Shown here piece by piece: positions 17,267 to 27,185 of a DNA stretch of 52,064 nucleotides. Under the pieces are notes generated by a model. That model was given only the letters and a program-made list of their open reading frames with translations. It was not told where the DNA came from and ran no database searches. How positions within the stretch are numbered: the stretch's first letter is position 1; each line of letters begins with the position of its first letter. Source of the stretch: an uncultured bacterium (GTDB lineage: Bacteria > Bacillota > Clostridia > Lachnospirales > Lachnospiraceae); assembly GCA_947651225.1 (NCBI GenBank), contig CANSYK010000019.1, positions 1-52,064 of the forward strand, in the 5' to 3' direction. The position numbers and the translations under genes are program-made.

Positions 17267-20260
17267 CTATTTTGCATACAAATGATATGTTTCAATCTGC
17301 TCTTTTGTAAACTTTGAACTGCCGACATACTCCTTTGCCTTTTCCATCAATTCTTCCACCGAATACAAAGGAACCTTATATAGCGTATGGTCACCATCAA
17401 ACACAACTACCTTTCCATCGCTTGTTGTAGCAACATAGTTTGGCACGACCCCTACAATTTCATTTGCATTTTCTTTGCTATAGAGATATGCAATATTCAC
17501 CCCGCTTGTTTTACCATTAGAAGAAGCATCGCCATTCTGGCACCACACCACAAAATATGGAATATTCATACTGGTTTGTACTCCATAAACTGAATTGTTG
17601 ATATCTGACAGATCTAATACTTTTTCCCATGTAGTCATATCATATACTTCACTGTAATCATTCAGGAAATACCTGCCGCCGCTAAAAAAGATCGTACAGG
17701 AATAACTTCCTGCCTGTCCCTCGCATACCGTCCTGTCCTCTTGTAAAGAATACACATACCAATGATCTCCTGCAGTATTCCTGTAAAAAAGAAGATTTCT
17801 TCCTGCATGAAAGGTATAAATTTGCGCATCCTGTATTACTTTTTTCTCATCTTCTGACTGAATCAGTATAGTATCGTCATTACCAAAAATTTTCCTGCAG
17901 CCAATTTTCAATCCTCTGTCATAGGAATCCGGTATAAAAAAACGCTCCTTCCGCTCTCCAGTCACTGCGTCATATTCCTGTATTGTATTGCCATCTGCAA
18001 CATACAGCATAGAACCATCTTCATTATAGTAATAATAAGAATCTTCATCAAAGTGCAGTACAGATTGAAAATTGTTCACATCATAGTGAGCATTTTCCCC
18101 ATAAGCATAATCATGGATGCTGATATAATCTGGATTTTCCAAATCAATACTCAGATTATCAAAATTACTGTACTCCAGATTTGCCAAAGTCTGTCCACCA
18201 AGAGCTGACAGATTTTCACTGTCAAAAATCTGTATCCCACCTATTGTTCCTTTCCGGTATCCAAGCATAATTTTAGCACCATTGGAACTACAGGTGTACC
18301 ATTGATCAGGATTTACAATTCCCACAGCAGAAAGATCCATGGATACGACATCGTCATTTTCATTATCCTGTCTCTTATACACACGGATATTTTGTCCCCA
18401 ATAATCTCTCATGCAGGCATAATTCTCATTAATCGCAAGCATATAAAATCCTTCGCCATTACCCTCCATGGAGTTAATAAGTTCCTTTGTACCCATATCG
18501 TAAAAATAACTTTGCCCATCATTACAAGTAATACCACAAATATTATCGGCTATTTCTATTGATAATACACTGTTTGAAAATTCATGTTCCCATTTTATTT
18601 TGCCAGACACAATATCTACTTCATATATCTTTTTCCCATGAAAATAGACACAAGTATTATTCTGTGTTGCACACACATCACGAATTTCCCAATTCGCATC
18701 ACATAGATAATTTTCCGCAAGGGACTTTGTATCACAGACTACAATATGTTTCAAGTCCTCCTCTGTATCTTCCCTGATAAAGCAAAGCTGTGTATCATCA
18801 ATAAAAAACACATTTTTACATTCGCCAGACTGATTTACAAAAGTACTTTCTCCTGTTTTGGTATCCAGAAGCATCAGACCTTCCGCCCCTTCTGCAATTA
18901 CAGTCAATACTACCTGGGAACTATCCGCATTTACATCACACAGTGTATATTTGTTTTCAGTGCCAAGATCACAATTTAGCGTTTCCTCACCCTTTTCATT
19001 GTAAAAACAGAGTAACCCCTTCATATAATCTGTTGTTACAATAACATCTTCCTGTCTGCTGACTACAAGTTCATCTCCCACATTTCCCTGAAATATTTTT
19101 TTTCCTGTATAGATATCAACTGCTGCCAGCCCATCGGTTCCCAAATACAAAAGCGTTTTGCTATCCTTCATTAGATAAGCACTTTTAGTAGAAGAAGTAT
19201 AGTAAGAACGGTTCATATCCGACAAGTTATACTGGCAGAGCAGGCTTTTATCTTGCAAACTGTAAACATAAACTTTCCTCTGCAGCATATTGCCTGCCGT
19301 ATAAACATACTTTTCAATCATAATTACCTGTTTGTCCGCACTAATCTGAGCTTTCGTATCATATGCTTCTTCCTCTAAAGAATATACGGTATCCGTACGG
19401 AAACCACTGCTGTAATCATATACTCCAAGCGCCTGTGTCAAAGACTGCATTACACTTTCTACAAAAGGCCTTTCCGGCTCTTTCAAATTTTGCGGCAAAG
19501 CTTCCAGCGCTAACAGCGCTGCCGTAGTCCTGTCTCCATCTTTATATGCTTCCGTTGCATACTCTGCCAGATAGTATGACTGCCCCCTCAAAGTTTGTTG
19601 CATAGAATCGTCTAAGGCAGTATAGGCTTGTTCCAATTCAATATTTTTTACCATAACAGTACCAACAAAAATACTGATGCTCGCAAAAATGACAGTCCCT
19701 ACTGCTATAATTTGCCGCTTTTTCCGTTCACGCTGCCTCTGGCGAAGGTCATCATAATCCAAATCCAGCATTCTTGCAAGAAAACGAAATTTTTCGTTTT
19801 TAACATTTTTAAGAATCTCTTTCTCAGAATCTGCCCTTACATCTACGGCAAGCGGTTCAATATGTACAATTTCTCCATCCTGCTCTATCTCAGTTAATAT
19901 TTTCGGGAAACTCTCATTTGGCTCTCCCTCGATTAAAACGACAATAACCCGGTCTCTTCCACGCAGTTCAATGAAATATTCTATCTCTTCCATACACCAC
20001 ACAGAATCCTGATACCGTCTTGTACAAAGTACAATAAGCCATTCCGACTCACGAATCGCCTCTCTGATAATTTCTGAAAGATTACTCGCTGCCCGCAATT
20101 CCTCTGCATCCCGAAAAATTTTTCCCAGAGTTTTCAGCCCTTTTGCCTTTGCAACTTTTCCTGGCAGGCGGTATCGCTCTATTTCTTTATGAATCTGGAT
20201 GGCAACTTTCTCATCAATCCCACCATGACGGTAACTGATAAATGCTGCATATTTGGACAT
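17267..20260 (-). CDS. Membrane-anchored TIR-domain protein with beta-propeller
   Basis: 997 residues from ATG at 20260 (MSKYAAFISYRHGG), preceded by GGGAGG; a longer frame would run into a repeat. Residues 1 to about 170 are a TIR domain (AFISYRHGG; ESEWLIVLCTRRYQDSVWC followed by MEEIEYF). The Glu in the WCMEE context is where catalytic TIR NADases carry theirs. A basic stretch (RQRQRERKKR) and one membrane helix (about 205-225) come next, then some 750 residues of repeated short beta-strands resembling a WD40/PQQ-type propeller, predicted outside the cell. This suggests an external sensor coupled to an internal TIR. Signalling or defence is possible, but no effector partner lies next to it. 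Confidence 0.8.
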   Translation of the reverse strand: MSKYAAFISYRHGGIDEKVAIQIHKEIERYRLPGKVAKAKGLKTLGKIFRDAEELRAASNLSEIIREAIRESEWLIVLCTRRYQDSVWCMEEIEYFIELRGRDRVIVVLIEGEPNESFPKILTEIEQDGEIVHIEPLAVDVRADSEKEILKNVKNEKFRFLARMLDLDYDDLRQRQRERKKRQIIAVGTVIFASISIFVGTVMVKNIELEQAYTALDDSMQQTLRGQSYYLAEYATEAYKDGDRTTAALLALEALPQNLKEPERPFVESVMQSLTQALGVYDYSSGFRTDTVYSLEEEAYDTKAQISADKQVIMIEKYVYTAGNMLQRKVYVYSLQDKSLLCQYNLSDMNRSYYTSSTKSAYLMKDSKTLLYLGTDGLAAVDIYTGKKIFQGNVGDELVVSRQEDVIVTTDYMKGLLCFYNEKGEETLNCDLGTENKYTLCDVNADSSQVVLTVIAEGAEGLMLLDTKTGESTFVNQSGECKNVFFIDDTQLCFIREDTEEDLKHIVVCDTKSLAENYLCDANWEIRDVCATQNNTCVYFHGKKIYEVDIVSGKIKWEHEFSNSVLSIEIADNICGITCNDGQSYFYDMGTKELINSMEGNGEGFYMLAINENYACMRDYWGQNIRVYKRQDNENDDVVSMDLSAVGIVNPDQWYTCSSNGAKIMLGYRKGTIGGIQIFDSENLSALGGQTLANLEYSNFDNLSIDLENPDYISIHDYAYGENAHYDVNNFQSVLHFDEDSYYYYNEDGSMLYVADGNTIQEYDAVTGERKERFFIPDSYDRGLKIGCRKIFGNDDTILIQSEDEKKVIQDAQIYTFHAGRNLLFYRNTAGDHWYVYSLQEDRTVCEGQAGSYSCTIFFSGGRYFLNDYSEVYDMTTWEKVLDLSDINNSVYGVQTSMNIPYFVVWCQNGDASSNGKTSGVNIAYLYSKENANEIVGVVPNYVATTSDGKVVVFDGDHTLYKVPLYSVEELMEKAKEYVGSSKFTKEQIETYHLYAK

Positions 20261-20304
20261 TTTATTCCTCCCTGTTCTCTTCCATCCATACCCTGCTGCT
20301 TTTC

Positions 20305-20364
20305 TAAGGAATTGCAAATAATTCATTTAACCAACTTGTTCCTTTAATTTATTTACAGTTCCTT
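20305..20364. repeat. Short family 2 repeat
   Basis: Two family 2 ends face each other in 60 bp: TAAGGAATTGCAAATAATTC at the left and AATTTATTTACAGTTCCTT at the right, with the interior lost. It fills the gap between the DHH gene and the TIR gene. Confidence 0.8.
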
Positions 20365-20366
20365 CC

Positions 20367-21929
20367 TTAGATTTTATCGTAGGTTTTATCAAAAATATCG
20401 CCACGCACAACATAGATGTCATGCAAATCATCTTCCCTTGCAACAAGATAGTCCCCGATTACGCCTCGGTAATACTTGTCTTCATCCCAGGAGGTAAAAA
20501 CTTTCACATTATGTTCCAGTTGTTTTGCATAAATTTTTGTTGTTCCTGTAGCAACGCATGTTTTCATATAACTCATAAGCTGATAAACTTCGCCGTCAAT
20601 ATTATTTCGGACATTTGGCGTATATTCCATAGCCATATCCGGCACTCCCTGCACTAATTCATATGATTTGTCAAACTTTTCCCTGCGGATTGGATATACT
20701 TCTCCTTCAACCCCCACCATAAAGCACAAATCTTCCTGTACTGTTAAATCCACATCTCCTTCTAAAGTACGTACCATGACAGGAGTTCCTTCCTTCAAAA
20801 ACTCATTTGCCATAACAACGCCTACAACAACTTTTTTCTTTTGATAACGCTGCATTTCTGTCAAATCTACTGTATAATCCTTTGCATAAATTACATCATA
20901 TGCTCTATGATAATCCAGAATACGCCCAAACAGTACATCTTCAATTGGCTGCTCTGCATATAGCTCCTTCAAAGGCTTCAAAGCAATAAATCCCCCTGCT
21001 TTTGTGAGATGTCCTCCCCCATTCCCAATGCCATTACAGATATATTCTGCCATCTCATTTGCTTTAATCTCTTTATCACAGCTTCGAAGTGATATTTTAT
21101 ATCCTCCCGAATTTGGATTAAAAGCAACACAGGTATTGACCTCCTGCACTTGTATAATAAAATCACTGATAATTCCCAAAATATTGGGATCACAGGTTTC
21201 TGCCGGAATTAACACAAAACGAAATTCTTCATTATATATCCTATTATTTAATGCATTACTTGCGATATTCAACTCTGCCAGAGATAAGTTTGTATTTTCC
21301 AACTGGAACAAAAGCTGCTCTTTTGTCTGTAAATAATCCCGCATATCCTTATCATAAGGGTGAAAAATCTCTTCAAAATGATTCGTATCCATATAAAGAC
21401 CATAATATAATGCCGTAGATAAATCCAAATCTTCTTCAAAAGGATACCCCAAATTATTCATCAATACCCAAACAGCTGTAGCACAACTTCCCAAGTTACT
21501 TTTAATCCAGTAATTTTCATTTTGCATCATGCCACACTGATGATGGTCGATTGTTGCAACTTCTGGAGCTTCAAAATATGTAACATTTCCCGAACCATAC
21601 TGACAGTCGGTTAGAAAAAGCAAATCACATTCCGGCAATTCCGTCACATATTGAAGCGGTATCGCCAAAGCCTGAATCATTAAAAGCAGATTCGGCTTCG
21701 TTATCTTATTATGACCACCATAAACAAATGTAACTTCAATTCCTTTGCTCTCATAAAACTTGTATAACGCAAATCCTGAAGCCACTGCATCCGCATCTGG
21801 ATTGTCATGGCACTGAATACAGATTTTTTTATGATTTACAAATTTTAATAAGAAATTCTCTTCTTTAAAACTATTTTCCGATTCATTGTCTTCTGATACT
21901 TCCATAACAATTCTATAATGATCCGCCAT
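20367..21929 (-). CDS. DHH-family phosphoesterase
   Basis: 520 residues from ATG at 21929 (MADHYRIVMEVSEDN), preceded by GGAGG. The N-terminal DHH domain carries HDNPDADAVASG, LFLTDCQYG and the signature DHHQ, which bind two Mn ions. A DHHA1-like C-terminal part contains GNGGGHLTKAGG. The fold is that of NrnA-type nanoRNase/pAp phosphatases and cyclic-di-AMP phosphodiesterases, but it is longer, with about 150 additional C-terminal residues I do not recognise. It lacks the membrane helices and GGDEF remnant of GdpP. It follows the TIR gene only by orientation; no functional link is evident. Confidence 0.8.
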   Translation of the reverse strand: MADHYRIVMEVSEDNESENSFKEENFLLKFVNHKKICIQCHDNPDADAVASGFALYKFYESKGIEVTFVYGGHNKITKPNLLLMIQALAIPLQYVTELPECDLLFLTDCQYGSGNVTYFEAPEVATIDHHQCGMMQNENYWIKSNLGSCATAVWVLMNNLGYPFEEDLDLSTALYYGLYMDTNHFEEIFHPYDKDMRDYLQTKEQLLFQLENTNLSLAELNIASNALNNRIYNEEFRFVLIPAETCDPNILGIISDFIIQVQEVNTCVAFNPNSGGYKISLRSCDKEIKANEMAEYICNGIGNGGGHLTKAGGFIALKPLKELYAEQPIEDVLFGRILDYHRAYDVIYAKDYTVDLTEMQRYQKKKVVVGVVMANEFLKEGTPVMVRTLEGDVDLTVQEDLCFMVGVEGEVYPIRREKFDKSYELVQGVPDMAMEYTPNVRNNIDGEVYQLMSYMKTCVATGTTKIYAKQLEHNVKVFTSWDEDKYYRGVIGDYLVAREDDLHDIYVVRGDIFDKTYDKI

Positions 21930-22047
21930 TCCCTTTCCTCCATTCCATACACCAATCCCCTCTGCCTTTTTCAAACATAAAAGGGAATATTTTTAGTTTT
22001 ACCTTTAGAATAGTAGCATAACCTTTTTTCAAATACAAGTCATTTTC

Positions 22048-23058
22048 CTAAACCACCATTTTATAAAATCTAATCCGAAATACCGCTCCACCCTGCTCCC
22101 TGTTTTTCACATCAATTGTGCCGTTTTGTCCAATTACAATCTTTTGTGCCAACGATAACCCAATCCCTATACTCTGGCTGTCATTTCCTTTTCCACGATA
22201 AAAACGCTCAAATAAATGAGGTAAATCTTCTGGTGCGATTCCGGTTCCGCTATCCTCAATCCGTATTTCTGTATAAATAGCATTCTCCTCTCCTATTAAA
22301 GAAATACTCCCGCCATCTGGCACATGCTCCAACGCATTTTTTATAATATTGCTGACTGCTTCCACACTCCAGGATAAATCTCCTGAAAAAGAAGCCTCTG
22401 GGGCAATTTGTGCACTCCACTGAATATTACGAATATCCATAGTTACCGCAACTAACTCATATGCTTTCCTTGCCAACTCCTGCACAGATACTTTCTCTGT
22501 TTTCATAACAGCAACCCCTGCATCCAAACGTGACATTTTTAACAATGCATAGACCAGCCAATTTATGCGTTCCAACAGCACCATAATTTCTCTTGCTATT
22601 TCACAACGGCGTTCCAAAGTAATGTTTTCCTCCTCTAAAAACCGAAGCAGTAAATGACTTGAGGTCAAAGGCGTTTTAATTTGATGGGAAATATCTGCAA
22701 GAGAATCTGCGAGTAATATCCTGTCTTTTCTTAAATCGCTGTTTTGCTGCCGGAATCTTCTCACCAATTTCACAAGTTGGGAATACAATATTGCCAATTC
22801 GCCCTCTTCACATTCCTGTAGTAACGCAACACTGTCATCATGTAAAATTTCATCCAAATTCTGGGACATAATTGCTATTTTTCTATAGCGGCGCCATGTA
22901 GAAAAATAGTGCAAAATCCCAAAAACAATTCCTGTCAAAAATACAACAGCCGATGTAACGGTTCCAACCACAAAAAATGTCACAATACATATGGCCATCA
23001 GAAAAAAAATCGAAAAGAGGATATCTTTCTGAATCTCAGGGTTACGAATAAATTTCAT
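22048..23058 (-). CDS. Sensor histidine kinase
   Basis: 336 residues. Two closely spaced N-terminal membrane helices (about 14-50) leave almost no extracellular loop, as in kinases that sense within the membrane. The H-box LADISHQIKTPLTSS follows near residue 120, then the N-box (NIIKNALEHV), DSGTGI and GIGLSLAQKIV. Its ATG overlaps the regulator's stop by four bases (translational coupling). Kinases of this shape often sit beside peptide-antibiotic ABC exporters, but none is adjacent here, so the signal is unknown. Confidence 0.9.
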   Translation of the reverse strand: MKFIRNPEIQKDILFSIFFLMAICIVTFFVVGTVTSAVVFLTGIVFGILHYFSTWRRYRKIAIMSQNLDEILHDDSVALLQECEEGELAILYSQLVKLVRRFRQQNSDLRKDRILLADSLADISHQIKTPLTSSHLLLRFLEEENITLERRCEIAREIMVLLERINWLVYALLKMSRLDAGVAVMKTEKVSVQELARKAYELVAVTMDIRNIQWSAQIAPEASFSGDLSWSVEAVSNIIKNALEHVPDGGSISLIGEENAIYTEIRIEDSGTGIAPEDLPHLFERFYRGKGNDSQSIGIGLSLAQKIVIGQNGTIDVKNREQGGAVFRIRFYKMVV

Positions 23059-23744
23059 ATGGAATCCCCTCCCTGCGCACGATATCCCATCCCTCGGACT
23101 GTGCGAATTAACTGCGGATTCTGCGAATCTTTTTCAATCTTCTCCCTTAATCTTTTAATATAAACCGTCAGCGTGTTATCGTTGACGTATTCTCCAGAAG
23201 CGTCCCAGATTTCTTCCAAAAGCCTGTTACGGCTCAATACAATTCCCTGATTATTTAAAAAAATAAGTAAAAGTTTGTATTCCAATGCCGAAAGCAAAAT
23301 CTCTTCTCCCGCTTTTGTAACCGTCCCACTCAATACATCCATCGTAATATCTCCCAGTGATAAAACAACATTCGGCCTGCTGCTCCTTCGCAACACATTT
23401 TTCATGCGGGAAATCAACTCCCTTGGGCGAAATGGTTTGGGAATATAATCATCTGCTCCCATATCCAGACCAGTAACCGTACTGTATTCATCACCAGAAG
23501 CAGTAAGGAAAATCACCGGAATCTTTGTATTTGCCTTGACCGCTGCACAGATTGCAAACCCATTTCCATCCACAAGAGACACATCAAGCAATATTAAATC
23601 AATTTCCTGCTCCCTTTGCTCTATGTACTCTAATGCCTCCTTCTGTCCTGATATGGCTTTTACACAAAACCCTTCTTCCTGTAAGAATTTTGTCAAATTT
23701 TTAACAATTTCCGCATCATCTTCCACCAACAAAATTCGATTCAT
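23055..23744 (-). CDS. OmpR-type response regulator
   Basis: 229 residues from ATG at 23744 (MNRILLVEDDAEIV), preceded by GGAGGGGGGAAGG. The receiver domain has the acidic pair EDD, the phospho-acceptor Asp in LILLDVSL, Thr in FLTASG and Lys in PKPF. The C-terminal winged helix shows LSALEYKLLLIFL and TLTVYIKRLREKIE. It is the partner of the kinase gene that it overlaps by four bases. Targets are not evident locally. Confidence 0.93.
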   Translation of the reverse strand: MNRILLVEDDAEIVKNLTKFLQEEGFCVKAISGQKEALEYIEQREQEIDLILLDVSLVDGNGFAICAAVKANTKIPVIFLTASGDEYSTVTGLDMGADDYIPKPFRPRELISRMKNVLRRSSRPNVVLSLGDITMDVLSGTVTKAGEEILLSALEYKLLLIFLNNQGIVLSRNRLLEEIWDASGEYVNDNTLTVYIKRLREKIEKDSQNPQLIRTVRGMGYRAQGGDSI

Positions 23745-23885
23745 CCTTCCCCCCTCCAAATTTATCAAACCCACTTTTAGAGCAGAAAAGGACAGTGCCA
23801 AACGACTGCCCTTTCCATTACTCCCATTATTATGGTAGAATCTAGCATTTCCATAGAAATCCCCATGCTGCGCCTTGTGGCTCGA

Positions 23886-23966
23886 ATAGTATTCTAAACA
23901 TCATGTGAAAAACCATCCAACTATGCCGTCTGGCGCTGAAAAACAGCAGCTTTTGTTTTTCACACT
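23886..23966. repeat. Small dispersed repeat (family 3), copy B
   Basis: AAACATCATGTGAAAAACC and CTATGCCGTCTGGCGCTG match the copy at 3362-3457 with few changes. The right end is truncated. It ends two bases before the glycogen phosphorylase stop codon. Confidence 0.75.
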
Positions 23967-23968
23967 AA

Positions 23969-26431
23969 CTACTTGTCTTCTAACTCTACCTTGACTTTTT
24001 CCAAATGCCAAATTTCTTTTGCATACTCTTCTATTGTCCTGTCAGATGAGAACTTGCCACATTTTGCTACATTTAACATAGCCATTTTTGCCCATCTTGT
24101 AGTATCTTTATAAGCTTCTTCAACTTTCCTTTGTGCTTCTGCGTAAGCACGGAAATCTGCCAGAATGAAATACATATCTGGGCGGCCTCCCTGGCTTTCT
24201 AACAGAGAGTTGTAAATATCACGGAACTCCTCTGAATTGCCTGGTGCATATGTTCCATCTACCAACTGTGTCAATACGGCACGAATTTCTGAATCCGTAT
24301 TATAAATTTCTTTTGGATTGTACTGATTATTATGCTCATATGCAATAACCTCATCAGAAGATAAGCCAAATATAAATGCATTTTCTTCACCGACTTCTTC
24401 CACGATTTCAACATTAGCGCCATCCATAGTACCAAGTGTCGGTGCACCATTTAACATAAACTTCATATTACCAGTACCAGATGCTTCTTTGCTGGCAGTA
24501 GAAATCTGCTCTGACACATCAGCAGCAGCAAAAATCAGTTCTGCATTAGAAACACGGTAATTTTCTATAAATACCACTTTAATCTTGCCCTGAATAGAGG
24601 TGTCGTTATTTACTACATCGCCAACACTGTTAATCAATTTAATAATCGCCTTTGCCCTGTGATACCCAGCAGATGCCTTTGCACCAAAGATAAAAGTTCT
24701 TGGATAAAATTCTTTGTCTGGATTTTTCTTCAAATCATTGTACAAATACATAATATGCAGAATATTTAAAAGCTGACGCTTATACTCATGAAGCCTTTTT
24801 ACCTGTACATCAAAGATGGAACGTGGATTTATCTCAATTCCATTGTGCTCTTTAATATATTTCGCCAGACGAACCTTATTCTGATATTTAATATTCATAA
24901 ATTCTTTCTGGCACAATTCATCATTCACATAAACAGAAAGCTCATTAATATGTGCTAAATTAGTAATCCACTCATCACCAATCTTTTTAGTAACCCAGTC
25001 AGCCAGAAGAGGATTTCCATGAAGCAGGAATCTTCTCTGTGTAATACCATTTGTTTTATTGTTGAATTTCTCAGGCATCATCAAGTAGAAATCCTTTAAC
25101 TCCTGATTCTTCAAAATCTCTGTGTGAAGTCTTGCCACACCATTTACAGAAAAGCTTGCTGCTATTGCAAGATGTGCCATCTTAACCTGTCCATCATAAA
25201 TAATAGCCATCTTTTCTACTTTGCTGAAATCACCTGGATATGCTCTCTGAATTTCTAAAACGAAACGACGGTTAATTTCCTCAATAATCTGATAAATACG
25301 CGGAAGCAGTCTGGAGAAAAGCTCTAATGGCCATTTTTCCAAAGCTTCTGACATAATTGTATGGTTCGTATAAGCACATGTCTTATTGGTAATCCCCCAT
25401 GCTTCTTCCCAGCCCAATCCGTATTCATCAACTAAAATACGCATTAACTCCGCAACCGTAACCGTCGGATGGGTGTCATTTAACTGGAAACATACCTTTT
25501 CGTGAATTTTGCGAATATCATCATGCTTCTCCATATACTTCCTTACAGCTCTTTGCACACTTGCAGATACAAAGAAATACTGCTGTTTTAAACGAAGCTC
25601 TTTTCCCGCAATATGGTTATCATTCGGATAAAGCACCTCACAAATTGTGCGGGCAAGGTTCTGCTGTTCTACCGCCTTCTGATAATCCCCCTTGTCAAAG
25701 GAATTAAGGTTAAATGTATCAACTGCCTCTGCATCCCAGATACGAAGTGTATTTACTACATTGTTATTATATCCTACAATTGGTAAATCATATGGAATAG
25801 CAAGTACAGACTGATAGTTCTCCTGAACAAATTTATTACGTCCGGTAGCCTCATCCTTATGTATGGCAACATATCCGCCAAACTTGATTTCTACCGCATA
25901 TTCCGGACGTTTAATCTCAAAAGGATTTCCATACTTTAACCAGTCATCTGGCCTCTCTACCTGATATCCATTCTCAATTGCCTGTTTAAACATACCATAT
26001 TTATAACGGATGCCACAGCCATAGGCAGGATAACCAAGAGTGGACAAAGAATCAAGGAAACAAGCTGCCAGACGGCCCAAACCACCATTTCCAAGCGCTG
26101 CATCCGGCTCCTGATCCTCAATCACATCCAAATCCATGCCCAATTCTTCAATTGCTTCTTTAATTGCTTTATTTCCCTTCAGATTAATAATAATATTTCC
26201 TAAAGCACGCCCTGTCAGGAATTCCATTGACAGATAATAAACAGATTTTACATCCTTTTTCTCATACTCTTTCTGTGATGCCATCCACTGATCCACGATA
26301 AAATCTTTTACCGCATAGGATACCGCTTGAAACAATTGCTGGTTATTTGCTTCTTTAATAGATTTACGGAATAATACTTTCACATAATCTTCTACTTCTT
26401 TTTTAAACTCTTCCTTATTTAATTCTTTCAC
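23969..26431 (-). CDS. glgP: Glycogen/starch alpha-glucan phosphorylase
   Basis: 820 residues from a GTG start at 26431, with AGGAGG nine bases upstream. It releases glucose-1-phosphate from alpha-1,4-glucans using pyridoxal phosphate. The PLP site is EASGTGNMKFMLNGAPTLGT; other landmarks are EDQEPDAALGNGGLGRLAAC, QLNDTHPTVTVAELMR and VKRLHEYKRQLLN. Length is normal for GT35. The protein probably serves glycogen turnover, which in many clostridia is tied to sporulation or stationary phase. No other glg genes lie nearby. Confidence 0.97.
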   Translation of the reverse strand: MKELNKEEFKKEVEDYVKVLFRKSIKEANNQQLFQAVSYAVKDFIVDQWMASQKEYEKKDVKSVYYLSMEFLTGRALGNIIINLKGNKAIKEAIEELGMDLDVIEDQEPDAALGNGGLGRLAACFLDSLSTLGYPAYGCGIRYKYGMFKQAIENGYQVERPDDWLKYGNPFEIKRPEYAVEIKFGGYVAIHKDEATGRNKFVQENYQSVLAIPYDLPIVGYNNNVVNTLRIWDAEAVDTFNLNSFDKGDYQKAVEQQNLARTICEVLYPNDNHIAGKELRLKQQYFFVSASVQRAVRKYMEKHDDIRKIHEKVCFQLNDTHPTVTVAELMRILVDEYGLGWEEAWGITNKTCAYTNHTIMSEALEKWPLELFSRLLPRIYQIIEEINRRFVLEIQRAYPGDFSKVEKMAIIYDGQVKMAHLAIAASFSVNGVARLHTEILKNQELKDFYLMMPEKFNNKTNGITQRRFLLHGNPLLADWVTKKIGDEWITNLAHINELSVYVNDELCQKEFMNIKYQNKVRLAKYIKEHNGIEINPRSIFDVQVKRLHEYKRQLLNILHIMYLYNDLKKNPDKEFYPRTFIFGAKASAGYHRAKAIIKLINSVGDVVNNDTSIQGKIKVVFIENYRVSNAELIFAAADVSEQISTASKEASGTGNMKFMLNGAPTLGTMDGANVEIVEEVGEENAFIFGLSSDEVIAYEHNNQYNPKEIYNTDSEIRAVLTQLVDGTYAPGNSEEFRDIYNSLLESQGGRPDMYFILADFRAYAEAQRKVEEAYKDTTRWAKMAMLNVAKCGKFSSDRTIEEYAKEIWHLEKVKVELEDK

Positions 26432-26491
26432 ACTACTAGCCCTCCTGTCATTTGCACAATTTATAGTATATCTGAATAAAACTCCGTTCTG

Positions 26492-26545
26492 CTAAAACAT
26501 ATTTGAAAATTGCCTTTTACAAAAGCAGATTTCAAACACATTCAG
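26492..26545. repeat. Degenerate short family 1 repeat
   Basis: CATATTTGAAAATTGCC at the left and GATTTCAAACACATTC at the right are mutated family 1 ends around a very short interior. Upstream of the next gene, AATTCTCATATATAATAACA offers a possible -10 box near 26698; nothing else is seen in the gap. Confidence 0.65.
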
Positions 26546-26733
26546 CATAACAACGGAATAATTCACCCAAACATTGTCACACTTTATTATTATATAACAC
26601 AGACACTTAAAAAGCAATTTCCTTATTTTTTTTCGTCAATCTATACATATTTTTTCCAGAATTTGTGTAAAAATGCATATTTTTCCGCAAATTCTCATAT
26701 ATAATAACAATCATACGCAACAGGAGATTTTGT

Positions 26734-27159
26734 ATGCTGCATCGTTTTGGCTGTTCGCTGCTCCATGTAGGAATTCTTTTCCTATTCTGCTTTTGTACAA
26801 TTCTGACTGGTTGCAGCAAAAGTGATACCCCAAAAAAGACAAATGCGGTGGAGTTTACTGTTGTATCAGGAACAGATATTCCAAAAGAACTGCAGGAATT
26901 AATTAAGGAGCGGCAAAAAAACGCTTTTGAACTGACCTTTTCCGACAACAACTGTCTTTATGTCATTAAAGGCTATGGCAAACAATCCAGCGGCGGATAT
27001 AGTATCGTAGTCCATGACTTTTATCAGTCCGATGACTGCCTTTACTTTGATACAGAGCTTTTTGGTCCAAAAAAAGATGAGCCTGTATCCGGTGCTCCCT
27101 CTTATCCCTATATTGTTATCAAAACGGAATACCGTGAAACTCCGGTAGTCTTTGATTAG
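26734..27159 (+). CDS. Lipoprotein with PrcB C-terminal-like domain
   Basis: 141 residues. A lipoprotein signal ends at ILTGC (Cys27 or so). The mature part contains LYVIKGYGKQSSGGYSIVV, then a short loop and PSYPYIVIKTEYRE, which matches the PrcB C-terminal domain pattern (a conserved GGY motif and a late P-Y-V/I-V-K strand). In spirochaetes PrcB assists a surface protease complex; in clostridia such lipoproteins have no assigned role. AGGAG precedes the ATG. It stands alone between repeats. Confidence 0.65.
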   Translation: MLHRFGCSLLHVGILFLFCFCTILTGCSKSDTPKKTNAVEFTVVSGTDIPKELQELIKERQKNAFELTFSDNNCLYVIKGYGKQSSGGYSIVVHDFYQSDDCLYFDTELFGPKKDEPVSGAPSYPYIVIKTEYRETPVVFD

Positions 27160-27185
27160 AATCCGCCAGAAACAATTTGTTCTGC

